Positions 53,080 through 62,408 of a stretch of DNA of 64,000 nt are shown piece by piece. The stretch spans positions 62,001-126,000 of the forward strand of contig CAYZJI010000005.1 of assembly GCA_964479045.1 (NCBI GenBank). The letters run 5' to 3'. Position 1 is the stretch's first letter. Every line of letters starts with the position of its first letter. The DNA comes from 2-02-FULL-47-50 sp964479045. GTDB lineage: Bacteria; Pseudomonadota; Gammaproteobacteria; Eutrophobiales; Eutrophobiaceae. Position numbers and translations under genes: made by a program. The notes under the pieces are model-generated. The model ran no database searches. It saw nothing but the letters and a program-made list of their open reading frames with translations, and was not told where the DNA came from.

Positions 53080-53823
53080 TCAGCGTACAACCGGTCCATG
53101 ATCCGTTTTATTTTTGAAACACATAAACCATTTGCCAGTTGAAATACGGTCTTCCCATGAAGACTCCAGCACATACACCCTGCCATAAATCGATTTGTAT
53201 TTTTTCAACCACCATTCAACAGAATTATTGAAATAACTCTGATCGGTTTTTATCCAGCCCTCATCCCGGCCGCTGCGTGATACCGGGATCATATGGAAGG
53301 AGGCCCTGGCTGCCACCCTGTGGCATTCACCCAAAAATGCTGCAATGCCGTTCTCCGTAAAGTGCTCCAGTGAGCCAATCGAATAGGCATAATTAAAATG
53401 GTTGTCCGGATAGGGCATTCTGGTGGCATCACATACCGTCAGTTTGTTTTCCGCTATGCCACGCTCAACAGCTTTCTGAATCAGAAAATCAGAAATATCA
53501 CACCCATGAACATCAGCGCCCACATTCGCCACGATTTCCATGGTTTTACCTGTGCCGCAGGCCACATCCAGCACCCTGCCCTCACTATTCAGCATGATAA
53601 ACTGTATTTCTCTCCATACGTTTTTTTCTCCCCATGTCTCCAGTGTGGCGGCCATGGCCGGGTCCCAGTATAAATCCAGATTTTGCTTGTCTTGTGAAGC
53701 GTCGCCTGCCAGTGCAACCACAGATTTGCCTCTGCATTTTCTGTATATATAACGCAGTCTGTTAACGACTGCAGGCGGGCACGTTTTGCTGACCAGTGTC
53801 TTGATTGATTTCATCATATTCAT
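53080..53823 (-). CDS. class I SAM-dependent methyltransferase
   Basis: The 247-residue protein has motif I GRVLDVACGTGKTMEIVANVG, VHGCDISDFLIQKA and DATRMPYPDNHFNYAYSIGSLEHF. The C-terminal part ends with GRVYVLESSWEDRISTGKWFMCFK. It is one of five methyltransferases in the cluster. The likely target is a sugar, inferred from context only. Confidence 0.83.
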   Translation of the reverse strand: MNMMKSIKTLVSKTCPPAVVNRLRYIYRKCRGKSVVALAGDASQDKQNLDLYWDPAMAATLETWGEKNVWREIQFIMLNSEGRVLDVACGTGKTMEIVANVGADVHGCDISDFLIQKAVERGIAENKLTVCDATRMPYPDNHFNYAYSIGSLEHFTENGIAAFLGECHRVAARASFHMIPVSRSGRDEGWIKTDQSYFNNSVEWWLKKYKSIYGRVYVLESSWEDRISTGKWFMCFKNKTDHGPVVR

Positions 53824-53833
53824 ATTGTGATTT

Positions 53834-54994
53834 TTAATTTTTTTTCACGCAGGATTCCAGTATATGCATGAAGGCTTCGGCACAATCCAGGGTCTCCGCT
53901 TCGCGACGTGTTCTCGCCTGTCCTTCAGCCTGAACATCCGGGCCCGGCACGAGATTCATCCATGACGATTCAAGCTTGTGTGCAAGTTCTTCCGGGCTGG
54001 CCGGATCAAAATAGACCGCAGGCTCAGGTTGCTGTTCCCTGTGCACCGGAATGTCCGACAGGAAAAGCGGGCGGCCAAGTGATTTGGCATCTTCCACCAC
54101 CGTACTCCAGCCTTCGAACAGCGAAGGCTGTATTACCGCCGCTGCATGACGAAATATCTGAATCTGCTCAAACCGGGGCAACAAACCCAGAAAGTGAATG
54201 CTGTGCGTCAACCCCAGATCAGAGATCTGTTGCCTGAGTCTGTTGATATGCCCGGCATTACGGGCATCCACTTCGTTGCCGGTGCAAACCAGATTAATAT
54301 TCATGTTCTTCTTTTTAAGTATCCCCAGAGCGGAAAATACCACTTCATGATTTTTATGCACCCAGAACTGGTTAGGCAGATAAAGGTATTTCTCAGGCAA
54401 ACGGTACTTGCTGCGGGGATCATCGCCTGTGATTTCACTGCTGGAAATATTGCTGACAAAAGACCAGACAAAGATCCTGACCGCAGCATGCGGATGGAAT
54501 TTTCTGAAATCAGCCTCGGCAGTTTTGCTGCTGAGTACCAGAAAGCCGCCGGATTCTGCAGCCGCCCTGTCGCGCAGTCTTCTCCGGTCAACTTCCTGGG
54601 GACTGAATAATTCAGGCATGTACTCATGCTGAAAATCAGGGATCCAGTAGATTTGTTTTGCGGAATAATGATTGTGCGGGTTTAATACCGGATAAATTAT
54701 ATCCACCCTGTTCTGATAGTTACGGGTCCAGGGAAACATCCGGCCAGTCAGTTTATTAAGATAAAGGGTATACCGGCCGAAAAGATAACGGTTCCTGACG
54801 ATGGAACAACGGCTTAATTCCCGGATCTGGGGATAACTGGCTGGATTCTCATCCAGCAGGTAAATCACCGGCCTGCGCTGCTCCGGCAGTTGTTCCAGCG
54901 TACTGATCAGATTCCTTATATATAAGGTACCGCCCATCCAGGCGTCCCCGTATAACATGGGAACACCCAGCGAGATAACATTATGCTTATTCAA
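53834..54994 (-). CDS. family 1/4 glycosyltransferase (GT-B)
   Basis: The 386-residue protein has the GT-B layout: an N-terminal domain with IYLLDENPASYPQIRELS and a C-terminal nucleotide-sugar domain with YLYLPNQFWVHKNHEVVFSALGIL, HSIHFLGLLPRFEQIQIFRHAAAVIQPSLFEGWSTVVEDAKSLGRPLFLSDI. The E-x7-E block fits family 4-type retaining enzymes. It adds a sugar on the cytoplasmic side. The donor is unknown. Confidence 0.87.
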   Translation of the reverse strand: MNKHNVISLGVPMLYGDAWMGGTLYIRNLISTLEQLPEQRRPVIYLLDENPASYPQIRELSRCSIVRNRYLFGRYTLYLNKLTGRMFPWTRNYQNRVDIIYPVLNPHNHYSAKQIYWIPDFQHEYMPELFSPQEVDRRRLRDRAAAESGGFLVLSSKTAEADFRKFHPHAAVRIFVWSFVSNISSSEITGDDPRSKYRLPEKYLYLPNQFWVHKNHEVVFSALGILKKKNMNINLVCTGNEVDARNAGHINRLRQQISDLGLTHSIHFLGLLPRFEQIQIFRHAAAVIQPSLFEGWSTVVEDAKSLGRPLFLSDIPVHREQQPEPAVYFDPASPEELAHKLESSWMNLVPGPDVQAEGQARTRREAETLDCAEAFMHILESCVKKN

Positions 54995-55030
54995 CCTGAA
55001 CGATCGGCTTTATTGATGATACTGGCCAGC

Positions 55031-56011
55031 CTAGATCGGGGGGTTCCAGTTTTCTCCGCCAATCCGGGGATTGGGGCCGAATTCAACCACCTGAAACTCG
55101 CCGGCAGACAGCATCATTTTCAGTTCCTGTCCGGGCGGACTCTTGAACAGGATAACGATTATGCTGTCCGGGTAACTGATGTTCCGATGCAGGAATTTTC
55201 TGAAAACAAGCCTGAGGGTCCAGGCCAGATAATATGCAAATTTACGCACCCCATTGCCCAGCCAGCGCATTGTAAGTTCATTCAATGTATAAGGTGTGTA
55301 GAAACGGTATAGATCTCCGAGTTTGCGGGACAGCCGGTCACGATCTTCAACTTTTTCGAGAATCCTGTTCCACTCCTGACCCAGTTCATCTATTTTCTTG
55401 CTGCCCTTTCCTTCAGGGACGAAGGAGTTGTCCCAACTGATGGCGATGGCAGGCAGGTTGGCCGCACGGCACACCTTTTCGATCTCCCGCAGATTAACGC
55501 GATAAACATAATTGCCAATTACTTCATAGTTATTGGCACTGGTCTCCGCCGGCTCAATCAGCACCACACCATGACGTGAGACCCGTAACATTTCGTAGAG
55601 CGCAACAAACGGTCGTGGAAAATGATGGAAGGTATGCTTGCAAAGGACAAAATCCACGCTGTCCTCTTTCATGGCCAGGGACTCGGCATTCTGGATAATG
55701 AATTTGTTCAGATAACCTGCCTTGATGGACAGATCGGCAAACTCACTGGTGAGGCCGGAGGCATAGGCGTTCTGATTGTATGATTTCACAAAAAACGCAT
55801 CGCGCCCCCAACTGCTGTCACCAACCGTCATCCAGTCAGCCCCGGGCAGACGCCTGAACAACGGCACCAACCTGCTGATAATGCGTTTATGCATGAAACC
55901 GGACACATACGCATCATCAAAAATATGATTGAAGGTTTTTTTGCCCTCACGATAGGCGGATGAGACCTCCGCCATGTCCGCATGAATCTTATAACTCGTT
56001 TTGTGAAACAT
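55031..56011 (-). CDS. SAM-dependent methyltransferase
   Basis: The chosen start is the ATG at 56011 (MFHKTSYKIHADMAEV), giving 326 residues. The longer reading overlaps the PhyH gene by 86 bases, against 23 for this start. Class I motifs are weak at the glycine loop (WMTVGDSSWGRDAFFVK), but ESLAMKEDSVDFVLCKHTFHHFPRPFVALYEMLRVSRHGVVLIEPAE is typical. The substrate is unknown. It lies between the glycosyltransferase and the dioxygenase genes. Confidence 0.78.
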   Translation of the reverse strand: MFHKTSYKIHADMAEVSSAYREGKKTFNHIFDDAYVSGFMHKRIISRLVPLFRRLPGADWMTVGDSSWGRDAFFVKSYNQNAYASGLTSEFADLSIKAGYLNKFIIQNAESLAMKEDSVDFVLCKHTFHHFPRPFVALYEMLRVSRHGVVLIEPAETSANNYEVIGNYVYRVNLREIEKVCRAANLPAIAISWDNSFVPEGKGSKKIDELGQEWNRILEKVEDRDRLSRKLGDLYRFYTPYTLNELTMRWLGNGVRKFAYYLAWTLRLVFRKFLHRNISYPDSIIVILFKSPPGQELKMMLSAGEFQVVEFGPNPRIGGENWNPPI

Positions 56012-56831
56012 GATAATCCTTGTACTGCGGCATTCTGTTTCCGGTAATACGATCATACAGCCGGTAAGCTGCACTCACTGGATTAAACCAGGCTTCTTTC
56101 CACCATTGTCTTGAATATTTTTTAGGCTCGAAGTGTTCCAGTGGAAGTTTTCGTGTGTGTCCGCGCATGACCAGACGCCGGTGACCTGGCTGCACCACTC
56201 CGCCCATGTGATAGACATTTGTTTCAAATATGATCAATGACCCCGCTGTTCCCTCAATACTCACCGGTTGTGGCAAATCCACCGGCGCCAGCTTGTTCGG
56301 GATGTCCTCAAGACGCACACCGCGTTTCACATAATGGGAATGTATGGACTTTCCAAGAACATGCGAGCCCGGCACGGCGGCAAAAGCACCATCCTCTGCA
56401 GTAGTGTCGGCAAGATAGATGTAAAACTTCAGCATCCAGAGCCGGTCAAAATGTACCGGCACAATCGGATCTGAATCAGGCTGATCATCACTGACAAATA
56501 TCTCACGATTGAATTCGTAATCAGCGCCGATATATTCACGGCTGATCCGGTTCATGAAGTCGCTGGAAAAAACCTCGAAGGTTTTGGGCAGTTTCTGCCG
56601 TTCCATCTCATTACGCAAAAGGCGCACAAAACGGCCGCGCGTATAGTCCAGCCGTTGTATACCGGGACCTTCAAGCTGATAAATCAGCTCCTGTTCTTCC
56701 CGTAGTTGCTCCACGTCTGCCGGCTTAAGCCAGGCCGGCATGACCACCAGACCATATTTCCTTAATGTCGTCATGATATCCGGTATCGCTGACGATGCAG
56801 ATAAAGTAAACGATGAAATATTATCTTTCAT
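55989..56831 (-). CDS. phytanoyl-CoA dioxygenase family (PhyH) protein
   Basis: From the ATG at 56831, preceded by AAGG seven bases upstream, the protein has 280 residues. The Fe(II)/2-oxoglutarate facial triad is visible: His and Asp in VPVHFDRLWML and the distal His in NVYHMGGVVQPGHRRLVMRGHTR. PhyH enzymes hydroxylate small molecules or lipid- or sugar-linked substrates. Here the substrate is probably a glycan or nucleotide sugar, which is inference from context. It lies between a methyltransferase and a flippase-like gene. Confidence 0.8.
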   Translation of the reverse strand: MKDNISSFTLSASSAIPDIMTTLRKYGLVVMPAWLKPADVEQLREEQELIYQLEGPGIQRLDYTRGRFVRLLRNEMERQKLPKTFEVFSSDFMNRISREYIGADYEFNREIFVSDDQPDSDPIVPVHFDRLWMLKFYIYLADTTAEDGAFAAVPGSHVLGKSIHSHYVKRGVRLEDIPNKLAPVDLPQPVSIEGTAGSLIIFETNVYHMGGVVQPGHRRLVMRGHTRKLPLEHFEPKKYSRQWWKEAWFNPVSAAYRLYDRITGNRMPQYKDYHVSQNEL

Positions 56832-56853
56832 AATTTTGCCTTGAGTCATTCAC

Positions 56854-57822
56854 TCATTTTTGCAGATGATTTTGTTGAAGTGCGTGACGATCACGCATGA
56901 CCAGACAGGCCCAGGAAAGCAGGACAAAGACTAACAAACCCAGGATACTCGCAGTATGCAGTACCAGCATCACCATCAATTCCTGGCCTGATGCCAGGGC
57001 TGCATAGAACAATAATAATGTGCCTACTGCTTCATAAGGCCCCATGTTTGCAGGGGCGATCGAAAAGACACTGGCGAGATTGACCGCCGCCAGCAATACC
57101 AGTACAAAACCGAAACCTGCCGCTACGCCCAGCGAATTCAGAATGATATAAAAACCGGCAGCATGAATGGCCCAGGCCAGCACCGATACACAGGCAAATA
57201 TTATTCCTCTCCCGGGACGCAGCCAGCCGATATCATTCAACTGAAGTTTCTTCCTGATATACAGTAACGACACGCCAAAAAGCACGGCTGAAATTACCAG
57301 CATGGTCACAAGCAATGACTGGTCCAGTCCCGGCAGGCCACGCATAAAATAAATATTGGAACCGGCCAGCAGTATGATCAGCAGAAAAAAAGCATCAAAC
57401 ATTCTTTCCAGCACAACTGAGGAAATGATTAATTTCATATCTTCCCCCTGCTTGCTGAACCAGAGCGGCCTGGCCAGTTCACCGGCCCGGGCGGGCAACA
57501 GCACAACCCAGAACTGGCTCAATCCATACCCCGCCAGATAAAACAGGTAATTGCGGGGAATACTGATCAATTGCACCCAGCGCCAGCCACGCATAACAAA
57601 ACCGGCAAATATCAGAAATATCCCCATCATCACTGCGGGCCAGGCTGATTTCAGATTTCTGAATATGGAAATCATACTTTCAGCAGACTGCGGCAGGATC
57701 AGAAACATCCCGGCGATGATCAACAAACCCAGCAAAAGGCCGGTGATGGCATGTATTCCGTTTTTTGACACAGATAATATATCCGGTGCTGCTGGACGAT
57801 CCGCTTCAGCGGATATGTTCAA
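56854..57822 (-). CDS. lysylphosphatidylglycerol-synthase-TM/UPF0104 membrane protein (flippase-like)
   Basis: The 322-residue protein has about eight helices. The family pattern is SAWPAVMMGIFLIFAGFVMRGWRWVQL, then LPARAGELARPLWFSKQG and VVLERMFDAFFLLIIL, with SIAPANMGPYEAVGTLLLFYA near the end. Relatives are proposed lipid or glycolipid translocases in archaeal and bacterial glycan pathways. It may substitute for a missing Wzx-type flippase in this cluster, or serve another lipid step. Sequence does not decide. Confidence 0.78.
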   Translation of the reverse strand: MNISAEADRPAAPDILSVSKNGIHAITGLLLGLLIIAGMFLILPQSAESMISIFRNLKSAWPAVMMGIFLIFAGFVMRGWRWVQLISIPRNYLFYLAGYGLSQFWVVLLPARAGELARPLWFSKQGEDMKLIISSVVLERMFDAFFLLIILLAGSNIYFMRGLPGLDQSLLVTMLVISAVLFGVSLLYIRKKLQLNDIGWLRPGRGIIFACVSVLAWAIHAAGFYIILNSLGVAAGFGFVLVLLAAVNLASVFSIAPANMGPYEAVGTLLLFYAALASGQELMVMLVLHTASILGLLVFVLLSWACLVMRDRHALQQNHLQK

Positions 57823-58684
57823 CTATCTCCTGCAGGTATTTTCCATATGCTGTTTTGATGAGGGGCCTGGCCAGACTGGACAGTTGTTCGATGTCGATAT
57901 AATTCATGCGGTAAGCGATTTCTTCGATACAGGCAATGTATTGTCCCTGCCGTCTCTGGATTGTGCTGACGAACATGGAAGCGTCCAGCAGATCCTGGTG
58001 AGTACCGGTATCAAACCAGGCATAGCCCCGGCCAAGCTGGCGAACATAGAGCTCCCCGTTTTCAAGATAGGAGGAATTGACGTCAGTAATTTCCAGCTCA
58101 CCGCGTGCAGAGGGTTTCAGATCAGCGGCAATATCAATTACCCTGTTATCATAAAAATACAACCCGGTGGCCGCCCAGTGTGATTTTGGTTTTGCCGGTT
58201 TTTCTTCGATACTCAGGCATTTCCCGTCCTTGTCGAGTTCCAGCACCCCATACGCCTGTGGATTGTCCACATAATAACCAAACACTGTCGCGCCCGATGA
58301 GCGCTCACCTTCTATTTCAAGGATCTTCGTCAATTCCTGACCGAAATAAAGATTGTCACCGAGGATCATGGTGACCGGATCCTTGCCTATAAAATTCCTG
58401 CCAATAATAAATGCCTCGGCAAGCCCACGCGGTTCCGGCTGTATGGCATAGGAAAATGAAAGCCCGAGGTGTTTGCCATCGCCAAACAATCTTTGATATA
58501 TCGGACTGTCGCGCTCCGTGGATATGATCAGGATGTCCCTGATGCCTGCCAGCATGAGCACGGACAGGGGGTAATACACCATGGGCTTGTCATAAACAAT
58601 CAGTAACTGTTTATTGGTAACCAGCGTGGCGGGATACAATCGTGTACCCGCACCACCAGCCAGAATAATACCTTTACGCGCCAT
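57806..58684 (-). CDS. rmlA: glucose-1-phosphate thymidylyltransferase
   Basis: The 292-residue protein carries the RmlA signature GIILAGGAGTRLYPATLVTNKQLLIVYDKPMVYYPLSVLMLAG, with LGDNLYFGQELTKIL and YAWFDTGTHQDLLDAS. It makes dTDP-glucose from glucose-1-phosphate and dTTP, the first step to dTDP-6-deoxy-hexoses such as rhamnose. RmlB, C and D are not in the window, so the final sugar is unknown. It overlaps the flippase-like gene by 17 bases. Confidence 0.95.
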   Translation of the reverse strand: MARKGIILAGGAGTRLYPATLVTNKQLLIVYDKPMVYYPLSVLMLAGIRDILIISTERDSPIYQRLFGDGKHLGLSFSYAIQPEPRGLAEAFIIGRNFIGKDPVTMILGDNLYFGQELTKILEIEGERSSGATVFGYYVDNPQAYGVLELDKDGKCLSIEEKPAKPKSHWAATGLYFYDNRVIDIAADLKPSARGELEITDVNSSYLENGELYVRQLGRGYAWFDTGTHQDLLDASMFVSTIQRRQGQYIACIEEIAYRMNYIDIEQLSSLARPLIKTAYGKYLQEIVEHIR

Positions 58685-59789
58685 CTGTGCTTACCTCATT
58701 ATTATGATTACAACCCGGCAACCGGTTTTTCTTGTCCAGTAGTTCCATGATCAGGCTGTGAAATAACGGTTTGATTTTATCTGCGTAGACTTTATGGCCT
58801 TCATAATCAAAATGGGCATCGAATTCCCATCCTAACCCCTTATAACCATCCGGTAAAACTGCATATTCGTCCCGCCACGAAGTACCGGTTGCCTCTGCCG
58901 GGTTCTTTTCATCAGCAGGCGCCTTGCCACGATAGATGACGCCGATTGCAGTACACTGTGATTGTGCTTTCAGGGTTGCCGTCTGCAGGAGTTCCGTGCT
59001 TTCCATTTCCTGTTCGGATTTTTTTGCATAGTCTTTCACTACACTGCCGGGGATCAGCGGGTAACGGCCGGTCAACAACACCATGGCCTTGGCCAGGGCA
59101 GAATATTTCATGATCAGCATGCCCACCGGCCAGGTCATCCATTCATAACGGATCTGTTCCCTGGCTTTCTCAAGGCCTTTCAGTGTATTCGATATGATGA
59201 TCACATCCTTATGGGTCGTGCGATATAACAGCGCCGATTTGACCGGACGATAGCCCCAGAAAATGACCACGTCCGGAGAAAACTGCAACACGATCTTCTC
59301 CATCAACCGTTCCTGGTTAAGTCCCTGATAACCGTCAAGACCAAAATTATAAAACTCGACTTTTTTGTCATTAATGCTTCCAAACCCGCGTTCCAGCAGA
59401 CTGATCCAGATACTCTCGACAGGCACCTGATTGGCGGCAAGATAACTGTCCCCCAGCACAGCGACACGCAGGATATCGGCAGACTTGGCCAGGCTGAAAT
59501 CTTCATCCCGGAACCCATAATTATTGGTGGTCATGACATTGAAAAAATCATGCCTGACAAAATAACTGCTGGCGTGAGGTTTGTATAAATAACCGGTGTA
59601 ATCGTCGAACACCAATGCCGGAGGATTATAGCCATCACGTAACTTATGAAGATAAACAGTCTGCCCGGCCGGCATGACATGCATATATATCCTTACCGCA
59701 CTTTCCAGCACCATCAGCAGGACAAGCACAAGCAAAATATATCTGACCGGATTCATGTATGTCCGCATATCCCCAGTTACGTTATGCAT
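58674..59789 (-). CDS. SGNH-hydrolase-like protein, partner of the MBOAT gene
   Basis: The preferred start is the ATG at 59789, about 371 residues; starts at 59768 or 59756 are equally possible. One N-terminal membrane helix (YILLVLVLLMVLESAVRIYM) anchors a periplasmic domain. The SGNH-type blocks are VAVLGDSYLAANQV, FYNFGLDGYQG, VIFWGYRPVK and FDAHFDYEGHKVYAD. With the adjacent MBOAT gene it forms the usual acyl-transfer pair (AlgI/AlgX or PatA/PatB type) that O-acetylates extracellular glycans. The transfer role is inferred from that pairing. Confidence 0.75.
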   Translation of the reverse strand: MHNVTGDMRTYMNPVRYILLVLVLLMVLESAVRIYMHVMPAGQTVYLHKLRDGYNPPALVFDDYTGYLYKPHASSYFVRHDFFNVMTTNNYGFRDEDFSLAKSADILRVAVLGDSYLAANQVPVESIWISLLERGFGSINDKKVEFYNFGLDGYQGLNQERLMEKIVLQFSPDVVIFWGYRPVKSALLYRTTHKDVIIISNTLKGLEKAREQIRYEWMTWPVGMLIMKYSALAKAMVLLTGRYPLIPGSVVKDYAKKSEQEMESTELLQTATLKAQSQCTAIGVIYRGKAPADEKNPAEATGTSWRDEYAVLPDGYKGLGWEFDAHFDYEGHKVYADKIKPLFHSLIMELLDKKNRLPGCNHNNEVSTDGA

Positions 59790-59811
59790 GCCAGGCACAT
59801 GTCCTTTCTTT

Positions 59812-61224
59812 CTAGAACTGGAAATAGATAAACGGCGCGCCGGGATTCGGGCCCGCTGCAAGAATTCCAGATATCAGAATAAAGCTGATCGCCACCTGAT
59901 GCACCGGCTTGAGTTCATACAGGTAAATTTGACGGTTTTTGATAAAACAGGGCACTTCGTGTATCAGCACAAACAATCCAAAAAGCACTACTGCATACCA
60001 GAATTCAGGATGGTCCCCGAAACCGGCGTCCCCAACCGCTGATGAGAGGTAATGCAGTTGTCCGAGATCTTCAATGCGAAACAGAAACCATGAGAACAGA
60101 ATCGCCTGTGAAAGTATTATCCAGTAAATATATTGTGCGGTTCTGGACAAGGCCCATGATTTGATAAACCCCATACCCTTCCCGACCCGCTCCAGTACCA
60201 GGCAAACCCCATGAAAGAGACCCCATAATGCGAAATTCCAGCTGGCGCCATGCCAAAGCCCCATCACCAGCATGACCGTGATCAGATTGACGCTGGTTCT
60301 GATGCCCGATCCACGTGACCCTCCAAGCGGTATATACAAATAATCCCTGACCCATGAACTCAGGGAAATATGCCAGCGCCGCCAAAAATCTGAAAACGAG
60401 TTGGCCAGATAAGGTTGCCTGAAATTGATATTCAGGGTGAAGCCGAAACATTTGGCAACCCCGCGGGCCATAAAGGTATATCCTGCAAAATCACAGAATA
60501 TCTGGATGGCAAACCCGACCGTGGCAATATAGATGGCGCTGAATTTCAGTCCCTCAAGATGATTGAAATGATAATCAACGATCGGTGAAATCACATCTGC
60601 GATGCCCATCTTGAGCATCAGACCAACTGCAAACAAATAAGCCCCCTGTCTGATCCTGAGGAACTTTACATTACGTCGTTTCAAAAACTGTTTTAATAAA
60701 TGGTGGCTCCTTTCTATAGGTCCCGCTACAAGCTGTGGAAAGAATGCAATATAGACAGACACATTAATATAGCTCCACATACTGCCTGTCTGCGCGCGCG
60801 TATGACCACGATAGACGTCGATCAGGTAACTCATGGCCTGAAAAGTGATAAATGACACCCCCACGGGGTTTATCGCTGCAGGTACACGATCAGGCTCGCC
60901 GATACCCATGTAAAGTTTGATAAAGTTCAGGTTTTCTACAAGAAAAGCGATGTACTTGTAATAGACCAGCGCATAGATATTGAACAACAATCCGATAATC
61001 AGAAAAAATTTTCTGTGCCCGGTACGCGACATCCATGCTACGCAGTGATAATTGATAAACGTCAGCAGAATCAACATGCCCATGTATTTGACGCTCCATA
61101 CACTGTAAAAAGCGTAGGACGCCAGCAACAGGAGCAGATTCTGATAGCGCACGCTCTTTATCGACAGATAAAGGGCAAACACTACTATGAAAAACAGAAA
61201 AAACTGGACTTGATGGAAAAGCAA
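59812..61224 (-). CDS. MBOAT family membrane O-acyltransferase (AlgI/DltB-like)
   Basis: The 470-residue protein has about eleven helices. It shows MBOAT hallmarks: NPVGVSFITFQAMSYLIDVYRG, FFPQLVAGPIERSHHLL, YTFMARGVAKCFGFTLNINFRQPYLA, FWRRWHISLSSWVRDYLYIPLGGSRGS and the catalytic His in GLWHGASWNFALWGLFHG. Such proteins move an acyl group, usually acetyl, across the membrane onto a glycan. The SGNH partner lies just downstream. It is probably the glycan-acetylation module of this cluster. Confidence 0.92.
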   Translation of the reverse strand: MLFHQVQFFLFFIVVFALYLSIKSVRYQNLLLLLASYAFYSVWSVKYMGMLILLTFINYHCVAWMSRTGHRKFFLIIGLLFNIYALVYYKYIAFLVENLNFIKLYMGIGEPDRVPAAINPVGVSFITFQAMSYLIDVYRGHTRAQTGSMWSYINVSVYIAFFPQLVAGPIERSHHLLKQFLKRRNVKFLRIRQGAYLFAVGLMLKMGIADVISPIVDYHFNHLEGLKFSAIYIATVGFAIQIFCDFAGYTFMARGVAKCFGFTLNINFRQPYLANSFSDFWRRWHISLSSWVRDYLYIPLGGSRGSGIRTSVNLITVMLVMGLWHGASWNFALWGLFHGVCLVLERVGKGMGFIKSWALSRTAQYIYWIILSQAILFSWFLFRIEDLGQLHYLSSAVGDAGFGDHPEFWYAVVLFGLFVLIHEVPCFIKNRQIYLYELKPVHQVAISFILISGILAAGPNPGAPFIYFQF

Positions 61225-61269
61225 CCTTTAAATTTCCTTGAAAAACAGACAGTCCATCAGTTATTCAGA

Positions 61270-62340
61270 CTACTGTGACAATCCAGCATTCACAATTCTG
61301 ACCAGCGGAATCTTCAGAGAATTGCTTATCCAGATCAACAAAGGCAGTACATTCTTGATACGCAAACGGAAATGTCGCCACGAGATCAACCTCATAAAAC
61401 CCGCACCAACTGCATATATATAAAATCTGATTTTCATCAACCATGAAAATTCCTGATTGACCACGGGATACCCCATCTCACGCAGCGCATCCCCGGCCCA
61501 GAATTCAAATATGGCAAGATCGTTTTTACTCATATCATCTTTCCATTTGTCCTTGTTTGCGGGATTAATCGCCTGGGACAACATACTGTGTGCCGGACCT
61601 TCTGCCAGCATCTCTCTCATTCCGGATGCAGAATGAGCCTGACCAGCTTTTCCAATGCCAAAGTATTCTGCAACAGAATTAACCTGTTTCTCCGGATCAT
61701 CGATAAACTTCTCATAATAAATTTCAAAATAACTTTCGGGATTGTTCTTTCCCCAACGCCTTCTGTCCAGTACATGCTTGCGCCATAGCCAGGCTGATTC
61801 AGTTACAGACAAGGGGCCAAACCACATGTTACGCCATGACAAACTTACATCACGTCCATCACGAACCATATGCACGAACATGGTCTCTGGTATTATTTGT
61901 TTTATTTTTTCAGGCGAGAGTGGAAAATAAAATGCGCTTTTGTCTCCTGCCCATCCCCTGTTATGCAACTCTGCATATTTCCGGTAGAGACTATTGATAA
62001 TTTCACTATAATTTTCTGTCTCTGCAGCAATTATATCTGCCAGTGGTCGTGTGCCAAGCAAGCTTAATTCACGGACCAGTTTCCAGTCCCGTCCACGCTC
62101 TGAGCGTGGCGTCCAGATTTCAAGAAAGTCATAAATATCCTGTAACAATCGTTCACGATTACATTTCTTTTTGAGATTGCCCCATAAGTACAGATAACGC
62201 TCAAATAGCGGAATAAAATGTGTTTCAACCGGGATGGCCAGTGAGAGTTGTTGAGTCAAATAGACTGTCAACAAATACGTACCCGAGCGCGGGGCGCCGA
62301 TAACAAACAACAATCTGCTGTTTTTTTCAGCATCTGACAT
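61270..62340 (-). CDS. PAPS-dependent sulfotransferase
   Basis: The 356-residue protein has LFVIGAPRSGTYLLTVYLTQQ (5'-phosphosulfate loop) and MFVHMVRDGRDVSLSWRNMWFG with the 3'-phosphate contacts. The FEIYYEKFIDDPEKQVNSVAEYFGIG segment follows, and a C-terminal helix rich in aromatics closes the protein. It is the third sulfotransferase of the cluster. Its N-terminal loop differs clearly from the sulfotransferase at 45598-46611, so the two are not recent duplicates. Confidence 0.87.
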   Translation of the reverse strand: MSDAEKNSRLLFVIGAPRSGTYLLTVYLTQQLSLAIPVETHFIPLFERYLYLWGNLKKKCNRERLLQDIYDFLEIWTPRSERGRDWKLVRELSLLGTRPLADIIAAETENYSEIINSLYRKYAELHNRGWAGDKSAFYFPLSPEKIKQIIPETMFVHMVRDGRDVSLSWRNMWFGPLSVTESAWLWRKHVLDRRRWGKNNPESYFEIYYEKFIDDPEKQVNSVAEYFGIGKAGQAHSASGMREMLAEGPAHSMLSQAINPANKDKWKDDMSKNDLAIFEFWAGDALREMGYPVVNQEFSWLMKIRFYIYAVGAGFMRLISWRHFRLRIKNVLPLLIWISNSLKIPLVRIVNAGLSQ

Positions 62341-62408
62341 GATCTGGGATATCAGGTAATTACAGTCCGGTCAACGTTACAAGCGTGATTGGCCGGAACA
62401 CGTAAAAA

